Assembly: GCA_949752745.1 (NCBI GenBank)
Contig: OX457027.1
Location: 56,424,053 to 56,488,052, forward strand
Direction of reading: 5' to 3'
Origin: Protula sp. h YS-2021
Taxonomy: Eukaryota > Annelida > Polychaeta > Sabellida > Serpulidae
Length of the DNA: 64,000 bases
Part shown: positions 57,361-64,000 of the stretch, piece by piece
Numbering within the stretch: position 1 is the first letter of the stretch
Layout: the number at the start of each line of letters is the position of its first letter
The notes under the pieces: model-generated
Told to the model about the DNA's origin: nothing
Databases searched by the model: none
The model's input: only the letters and a program-made list of their open reading frames with translations
Translations under genes and position numbers: made by a program

Positions 57361-59029
57361 GCGCCGGGATGACGCGTTCTTCAGAGACGTGACGTCACAA
57401 ATATGTGCGGCAAAATTCTACGCTGAGTGGGTAATGGAATAAGTCACGTGCTGTAGAGTTAACCAGTCATCGCACGAAACAAAAATATTTCTCTTTACAT
57501 TGGCATTGAGGCATTGACAGTTCGCGCCCCCCCCCCCCCCGCACCTTAAGTTTCACAGTTCTAGAAAATTAAGTTTTTTTTAATGCCTCCATAATGTATG
57601 TACTTAGGCATGTAAATTAAATATAGTGCACAGAAATGATCTAGTTTATATTTGCGTTTCCCGTGAAGTAGATTAACATTTTTTTGTCACGACAGGACCA
57701 AATTTCGTGGAAAAACTGCAGATTAACGAAGTCTTGGTGCATAAAGCCTACACTTATGTTGTACAATATTTGGGCTGTTTTCTCGACCTTCGGCTAAGTG
57801 TATGATATTTCGGCTTCGTTCTTCTGCCTTGGATTGATGTTTAGCATTTCGGATGTTTCCTCTCCCTTCGGTTTGGTATATGGCGTTTCCCTGCAGCTTA
57901 TCTTTAGTTGAGTAATAACCCAGAGTGATGAATTTTGGTTAATCTCTGCAGTGCACACTTATTCTGTATCCACAGTTCTGTAGGGCGGTGTGTTGCATGA
58001 GTATTATGTGATAGAATGAACGTTTGAATGGAAATGTAGAGTTGTTCTTTATATACAGAATAATAATAAATGGTAAGTTATAAGTACTTTGAGTACACAT
58101 AATCATGTCTACAGTAGTAACGGGAATTAGATAATCTTTATTGTATAAAGTTTGTATTAGGTTGCTATGGGGATGACAGGCGGTTGCTAAGGAGATGTGA
58201 AAGCAACATGCTTTCCTTGTCCTAATGATAGCGTCAAAGAAGAGTCATAAAAAGAATACCGGTGCTTCAAAAAATAAATAAATAGACCCCTTAAAGTCCA
58301 GTGTCGGGCAGTGTGTGTTATTTATAAATAGTTCTGTCGCTTTGTGAATCTGATTTAAATGCTGTTTGATGTTTGATGCCAGTAACAGTGAAATTAAGAT
58401 TTCGTAATCACCTTGGCTTGTAACAAAATTGTAATATAAATTTCAGAGAGTTCTTCCGTGCAGTGTGTGGTTATTTCTTCGCACGTAACGACATGCTATT
58501 GGCCGTGATAATGGCTTCCGGCTAATTTATTGCTTCATGGGCTGATTAAGCGTAAAACTTAGGCAAACACTGTAGCTCTAATTGATCTGGTCAAAGAAAC
58601 TTTTTTCATAGGTTTAATCAGTTTAAATCACAAGAATAGTTGTGAAAGAAAATGCCATGTGCTGTTCTTCTCCAAAGGTGTAGTTCGGCCTTTGAACGAG
58701 TGACAGAGGTTCGTGTGTTCTCTAGATGTCCTGCTCCAGTTTCAAGAAACGCATTTCGTTCTTCGAGATCTGATGCTTCAAATTTAACAGAAATACTGTA
58801 GTTACGATTTTAGAAAACGGCATCAAGACAGTTTATTTTATAAATACTATTAAATGAAAACCTAGATAATGTCATGAAGAGTATGTGCTTGAGAGTCTTA
58901 ACCAAGATGTGCTTGTTAGGTTTAGTTTTCAATAGTTTTGACGAAAAGATCAGTTTGTTGTTGGATATTGTGGCATAGTTCAAACAGTGATTTAAGCTTG
59001 TCAGATTTTGTCTTTTATTGTTGAATATC
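57361..59029. other. GOT2 3' UTR and spacer
   Basis: Contains a poly-C run near 57526, candidate polyadenylation signals, and no recognisable coding sequence. Confidence 0.6.
58065..58070 (+). promoter_or_regulatory. GOT2: Candidate polyadenylation signal of GOT2
   Basis: AATAAA about 700 bp after the stop; two more overlapping copies lie at 58273-58282. Which is used cannot be told. Confidence 0.4.
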
Positions 59030-60518
59030 ATGAATAAAAAAACATTGACACTGGCGAGTGCGGGCGTTTGTGTAGTGCTTGGAACCCTGGGATACCTCAT
59101 TAGTCGCTTCTTCATGGTAAGACCGTCTACTGACGGTGCCCAGGGGCCGTCCGAGAAACAAAACACGAACTGGCAGTGCACCTTGTTCCAAAACAGAGTG
59201 GAAAGTTGGCGGACATTTTACTTCTGTATGTCTTCACTGTGGTAAGTTTCAAAAAGGCTGGGCCTAGTAGTTTCTGGGAACTTGCATGGGCAAAACTTTG
59301 ATACATAATGTCTAAAATTTTATGAGCTCTTGACAAAGTTCCACTGCATCTATTATTGGCCAATTTCAAAAATAACACGACATTGCACATTTGCAGCAAA
59401 TATATATTTTTACTGTGTCAGTTTCGAAAAGCGGAACCTTATACAGGCATCATACCGGGCCTCGTCCAAATTGCCGGAAATTAAGCTTATTACAAAATGG
59501 ACTATATATACATATGAAAAGGATACAACATGGTGTGAGCGACCAAATTTTACATGCGGTTTTGTATAATAAAAAAAATAACATGCATGCGAGCGCCGAA
59601 GGCGCGAGCGAAAAAATCATAGCGTTGGAAATGTTAAAAGTGACGATGATGGCTCGATATGCCTACACCCAATCCCCCCACCCCGAACATACCCAAAAAA
59701 TTTTTATTGCAGATTTCCACTGACCTCGAAGACCCCCCAGATCGGGTCCAAATTGCCGGATTTCCGGCAATTGCCGGAAAAGTATGATGCCTACTTATAT
59801 TTTCTGAAACAAACCCATCCTCCTCACAGAGTCGCCATGGAAAATATCTAATTTATCAATTTTTGACAAAGTGCGAGAGGCCAATTTTTGGCCTGTGAAA
59901 GTCTCAAAGGCTCTACCTTTTGTGTCCTTAGCACTTGTCTGACAAAATGTCTCGATGCAAAGGGTTTTTTTTTTCTTTTCTTTTTTTAGTTAAATCTGCG
60001 AGTCTTAACGTTAGTTTCAAAAATAACACATTACTCATCTTACACACGTTCATCGATATTGTCTGCACAGATTCAAAAGATAACAACTGAGAGAAGTAGA
60101 AAAACAGGAAAACTTACAGACGGACAGACACTTTAACATCGCGTCACAGCAAATATTTAATATCGTAGTTTATTTTCAGATGTAAGACGACTGTGACATT
60201 TCAAAGTTGATTCTGCCAAAACTCTTGGAGATGTAAAAATAAGTTTCAAATTTACTCGTACGTGAGACCATTTCGAAATTTTGGTTAAAAATTCGGCTTT
60301 AAACAATCACAAAAATCAGGGACAGCACCACATATCACCTTGGTGCATCTTTCTGTGAAATTTTGAATCACTCATGCCAGCGGTTTTTTCCGTTCTTCCA
60401 GACGGACAAACATATAGCAGATGTGGTCACTGGGCTTAAAAGCTGGTCCAGGAGCAGAAAGAAAAAACGGGCCAAAAGAACAAGGATTGTATCCTTTATT
60501 AAATTAACATATATGTGA
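59030..60518 (+). CDS. Putative 67-residue single-pass membrane protein (2 exons)
   Basis: Exon 1 (59030-59116) reads MNKKTLTLASAGVCVVLGTL GYLISRFFM: an N-terminal hydrophobic helix (residues about 5-28) between Lys-Lys and Arg. A GTAAGA donor follows in phase 0. A good acceptor (TTCCGTTCTTCCAG) at 60401 opens a phase-0 exon (60402-60518) that reads TDKHIADVVTGLKSWSRSRK then KKRAKRTRIVSFIKLTYM and TGA: a strongly basic tail. It could instead be the first two exons of a longer gene, or chance. It fits between GOT2 and EDC4. I do not recognise the family; no function is proposed. Intron 59117-60401 contains a TIR repeat. Confidence 0.4.
59445..59792. mobile_element. Small element with AGGCATCATA ends and CAAATTGCCGG words
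   Basis: AGGCATCATA at 59445 is complemented by TATGATGCCT ending at 59792. CCAAATTGCCGG is repeated near both ends. A GCGAGCGCCGAAGGCGCGAGC-type palindromic patch lies at 59590-59610. About 350 bp, non-coding. Confidence 0.5.
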
Positions 60519-63162
60519 CTACAAATCGCTAATCCAGAAGCTACGTATCAATCGTTATAACAAGAGTGAAGAGCTAACAAAAGGATACAGATTATACACG
60601 GAGCACCAACACATTCAACTTGGTTCCACAGATTATATGTCGACCCCTCGCTTAAAGTGGCAGATGGACAAAACCGGGTTGCAAAACTTAAATTTTCATA
60701 CGTCTGTAACCTATTTACATTAAAGCATTTTTTCACTAGTGAACAGTTAATTAAACTCAGCATATTTACATCTTGTTCGAACATATTTAGCTACAAACCC
60801 TATGATTGTGGGCGAGCGCTACGCCCAGTGAAACTGGCCTCATTACTCAGACATAGCTTTGGCCTGGGCGGTTCCAGAACATATCACTCGTGCAAACACA
60901 GTGTGCAAGTAGGGTTGGAGCTTTGTCAAAGCCTTAAAACCTGCACCGTGATTTCATTACAGCAACATTCGACACAAACTCGAAACTTGAAAAATTTCAT
61001 TCCAATAAAAACACCGAGCGGCTCTTCCAGATTGTTTTTAACGTATGGCAAATTTACATGAAAATTTGGCCGCGTTATCACTTCGAATTATCAGGGATAG
61101 GACAAAGGCATTGTAGAGTTAGCCTAACGCACGCGATTGCTACAAACGACGTATCTGTTTTCTACGAAACTGGTTTTTTTTTTTTTTACAAAATTTACAA
61201 CTGTAAAAATCGTGATCACATTGGACACACGTACATAAATGCTTGTTTTCTATCACACGGAGACAAGTTATTCATCAAGCTCGTACCATTTAGGGGACCG
61301 TATCCGCAAAATCTGAATTCTGCATAAAACCACGCCATACTGATAAGCGTAACCATAATGATAAATACAACTACAGATGCACAATGACAATTTGGTCGCT
61401 TTAGTTCCCCCCCCCCCCCCGGAGGAAAAATTGCTCCCATACTTTCGCAAGTGCATCTTGAGGCGATGCCAAGGAAAGATTGAAAAAAAACCATTGGCGT
61501 TTGAAAATATACGCTGATAGTTTTCCCTTTTAATTTCTTTTTCCATCCACTTGATATTTCGCGATATTACGTAATGTTAAAAAAGAAAAAAAAAAACACA
61601 AATATCCGACTTTACAAGCTTAATCAAAGCCTAACTAAAATCCTAAATACACGATTGCTAAAATATTTAAGCCAGATTAACTATTTTGCGTGGCGAAAAA
61701 TTAGATAAGTTGTCGGTCATAAAAGTGCAAATAAAATGAAGCAACACATATGGAAACTCCGTCAAACTCTCCAGACTGGACGAAATCACCACGAATTCGA
61801 ATGTAGCAGTTTGGAATAGAGAGGAATTAAGAAACTCCCAGTGAAGAAAATCTTCTGGTGATGAAAAAAATTGTTGTTGATGTTGACCGTCGGAAGGGTA
61901 GCGAGAAACCAGTTTTAAGTTACAAGCATACAATTCGCAACATGTTTAATTTTGTTATTATTACTTTTTTGGATTTTTTAATTCAATTTTTAAATATATC
62001 TTTTTAGAAATTTATTCAACGAAGAATTCATGTTTCCAAGTGTGTTATTTATTTAAAATCAATACCAGCAACACTAAAGGCATGAAGTTCATTTTTTCAC
62101 AGTCCACCTTTCATCATTTCTAACAAGTATAAAGAGTATATTTTAACTTATTTTCACCACAGATTTGAATACTGAATATGCCACAAGTACTTAAGGGCTC
62201 GTCACTTTTTGAAACTATTCACGGGGTGAGCAGTAACACGGTACCTTCCTTGTTAGGAGCACCACTTCCGAATACGGAAATGATCTGATCCATGGGATCC
62301 GGATTTGACGACATCCAGGATTCGCGGTGATCCGATTTCAAAAAATGCCCAGTTTCTTGGTGTTGTTTTCTTTCATTTCTTTACCGTATATGGGATTGCG
62401 CGAATCATGCGATGGCAGCCGTTTTGGGATACCCCAAACAGGTTGATCTTCGCCGCCCCCACCCCCCACAGAAGGTACTGGTTGGAAATTCAATAAACGC
62501 GCAGTTAGTCTGTGTCCATCCAACAAATAAATTTAAACGTTTCCACTGATTTTAGGAGTCACGTAGGTCACATAGATCTTTTATGCGTTAAACAAGATAT
62601 TCATGTATTGAGCCTGAAGAATAGACGTACACGCGTGAGTGGTCTTAAAGTCGGCCCAACATCAGGCCAGGCCAACATTTTCCCATCACCCCCTGCCCCC
62701 CCCCCTGCCCCCCCCCCCTCCCCGCGCCCCACCTAACCCTGAGAGAACTGCAGATACACCCATGTATACGGACACCACCATTCACCACCATTATACCCTG
62801 TTCCAGAGTCTTTAAACAGATAACAACACCTATGAAGGTGCATCTTTAAGAACATCCAGGCACAATTGCTGAAATGATTAGACTTATAAACCAGGGCGAA
62901 ATAACAAAGGCTTTAAACGCCACTTACACATCATTTTAAATTGTCATAAATTTCCTAAAACAAACAATGACGCATCCTCGAGAAAATCCATGCCTAGCAC
63001 CGGCAATAAACAATATAAACTGAAAACAAAGGAAAAAATAATTGAAGAAAACCGGGGGGAGTTATGATATCCAAATGCTTTTATCCATACACCAAAAGGC
63101 CTGAAACACCATCACCAGTTTCGGATGTTTATTAAAGCTTGTGCGGTCTGCTGTCAATTTTG
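60519..63162. other. Spacer and probable 3' UTR side of EDC4
   Basis: No recognisable coding exon. It includes poly-C runs (61408, 62690-62720). Candidate minus-strand AATAAA sites occur at 63128-63133 (30 bp after the EDC4 stop) and further left, so the EDC4 transcript end is unresolved. Confidence 0.55.
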
Positions 63163-63346
63163 TTACGAGCCAATGACGGATTTGGAGGCCATGAGGAGAA
63201 TTCGGAAGCTGCGGGTGATCCTGTCGTTGGGGTGGGCCTGGATGAAAGCAGTCAGTTTGTGTATCAACTGTCCCAGCACGGTCGGTATGTGCTCCTGCAC
63301 GACATGGTTCGTCACGTCAAGATTCATAACGGCCTCTTCCAGATAT
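63163..63346 (-). CDS. EDC4: EDC4 last exon
   Basis: Starts after CTTTTGGCAG (minus strand), completes a Lys codon, and encodes the final 60 residues and TAA. Confidence 0.92.
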
Positions 63347-63813
63347 CTGCCAAAAGCAACAGATTTGACTTCAACTAAAAACTTTTTAAACAAGTTATGT
63401 CAAATGGAGTGCCACAACCTGAACTGAGAAACAATTACTCTGAAAAATTGGAATATGAGTATGTTTTTGAACGGGCACCTGAAATTTACGAAACAAAGCA
63501 GAGAAAACAGGAGTGTACAAATTTCATTTTCACTTATTTTATATCGATTTTTTTTTCACACTTTTCACGTGGACACAAAACCACAGCTATTGCTATGTGT
63601 CACCACAGCTGTACTAACACCAGTACCGGCGAGTAGAGCCAGTACTTACTTGTACTTGAGCTCGACGTGCTTGGTGAGATCGGCGGAGAGCTGCTGTATG
63701 AGGGAGAGCAGCACGGCCTGCTGCAGCGGGCACGGCGACTGGTTGAAGATCTGCGCCGGGTTCACCGTCTCGCACACGAACAACACCAGGTTCAAGTCTG
63801 ACGCAGACAACGC
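63163..63813 (-). CDS. EDC4: Enhancer of mRNA-decapping protein 4, C-terminal exons (partial)
   Basis: EDC4 (Ge-1/Hedls) scaffolds DCP1-DCP2 decapping in P-bodies. Two minus-strand exons join: complement 63650-63813, then 63163-63346. The first reads ALSASDLNLVLFVCETVNPA, then PCPLQQAVLLSLIQQLSADL TKHVELKYK; the second YLEEAVMNLDVTNHVVQEHI and ends FRILLMASKSVIGS, TAA. Acceptors TTTCTTCACAG and CTTTTGGCAG, donor GTAAGT; phase 2 at the junction. Together they are the C-terminal alpha-helical domain (114 residues) known to be needed for oligomerisation and P-body localisation. The WD40 and coiled-coil parts must lie right of the window. The gene converges on GOT2. Confidence 0.93.
63650..63813 (-). 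CDS. EDC4: EDC4 penultimate exon
   Basis: Acceptor TTTCTTCACAG, donor GTAAGT. It begins in phase 0 with ALSASDLNLVLFVCETVNPA, a near-match to the vertebrate EDC4 block. It ends in phase 2. Confidence 0.94.
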
Positions 63814-63835
63814 CTGTGAAGAAACAGACACCTTG

Positions 63836-63836
63836 C

Positions 63837-63877
<41 letters not shown>

Positions 63878-63878
63878 G
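63836..63878 (+). repeat. (TTA)n microsatellite in EDC4 intron
   Basis: About 14 TTA units, 20-odd bases upstream (in EDC4 sense) of the penultimate-exon acceptor. Confidence 0.95.
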
Positions 63879-64000
63879 CAGCATTATTTTGATTTTGTAA
63901 AAAGTAAAACAAGAGCATCGTGCCGAAATTAAATTTAAAAAATCGTTCCAAGGAATAAATATGATTGCATTTGAATTCATAACCAGTATTTTCTTAATAT

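Overview
This is AT-rich, intron-rich animal nuclear DNA. Coding exons are short (60-360 bp) and separated by introns of up to about 7 kb that are full of interspersed repeats, microsatellites and long poly-G/C runs. The gene set (a secreted inter-alpha-trypsin-inhibitor heavy-chain family protein, mitochondrial aspartate aminotransferase, and the mRNA-decapping scaffold EDC4) together with the repeat style points to a marine invertebrate, most likely a bivalve mollusc. That taxonomic placement is inference from style, not proof.

Layout. 1-11814 is repeat-rich sequence with no coding exon I can support; it either lies upstream of, or hides the signal-peptide exon of, the first gene. 11815-37361 (+) holds fourteen exons of an ITIH-like gene. 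They join in frame to 863 residues, from inside the VIT domain, through a von Willebrand A domain with an intact metal site, to the heavy-chain C-terminal domain and a stop codon. 37362-42869 is intergenic and ends in a tandemly repeated hairpin block just 5' of the next gene. 42870-57360 (+) holds eleven exons of GOT2, complete at 435 residues with a mitochondrial presequence and all key catalytic residues. 59030-60518 (+) is a tentative two-exon gene for a 67-residue single-pass membrane protein. 63163-63813 (-) holds the last two coding exons of EDC4, whose remainder lies beyond the right edge. An intron-containing tRNA-Arg(UCG) gene sits inside ITIH intron 5.

Mobile and repetitive DNA dominates the introns. 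The most striking case is ITIH intron 8. It contains about 32 tandem copies of a 139-bp unit, each carrying a perfect 11-bp inverted repeat TGACCTTGACC...GGTCAAGGTCA, which means two extended nuclear-receptor half-sites (TCAAGGTCA) per unit. The array lies in an element with Helitron-like termini, itself apparently inserted in an older terminal-inverted-repeat element. Other items are two copies of one CAGGGCTTTA-ended MITE family, a nested CAGGGCTCGAAATTA MITE, several further TIR elements, a broken LINE reverse transcriptase in GOT2 intron 1, a triplicated acceptor-proximal segment in front of GOT2 exon 3, and repeated partial copies of GOT2 exon 10 with its splice donor in the following intron.

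The genes have no evident shared pathway: ITIH would act outside the cell on hyaluronan/matrix, GOT2 in the mitochondrial matrix in the malate-aspartate shuttle, and EDC4 in cytoplasmic P-bodies. Exon joins were worked out by hand from reading-frame continuity, GT-AG sites and family resemblance. No transcript evidence was available.
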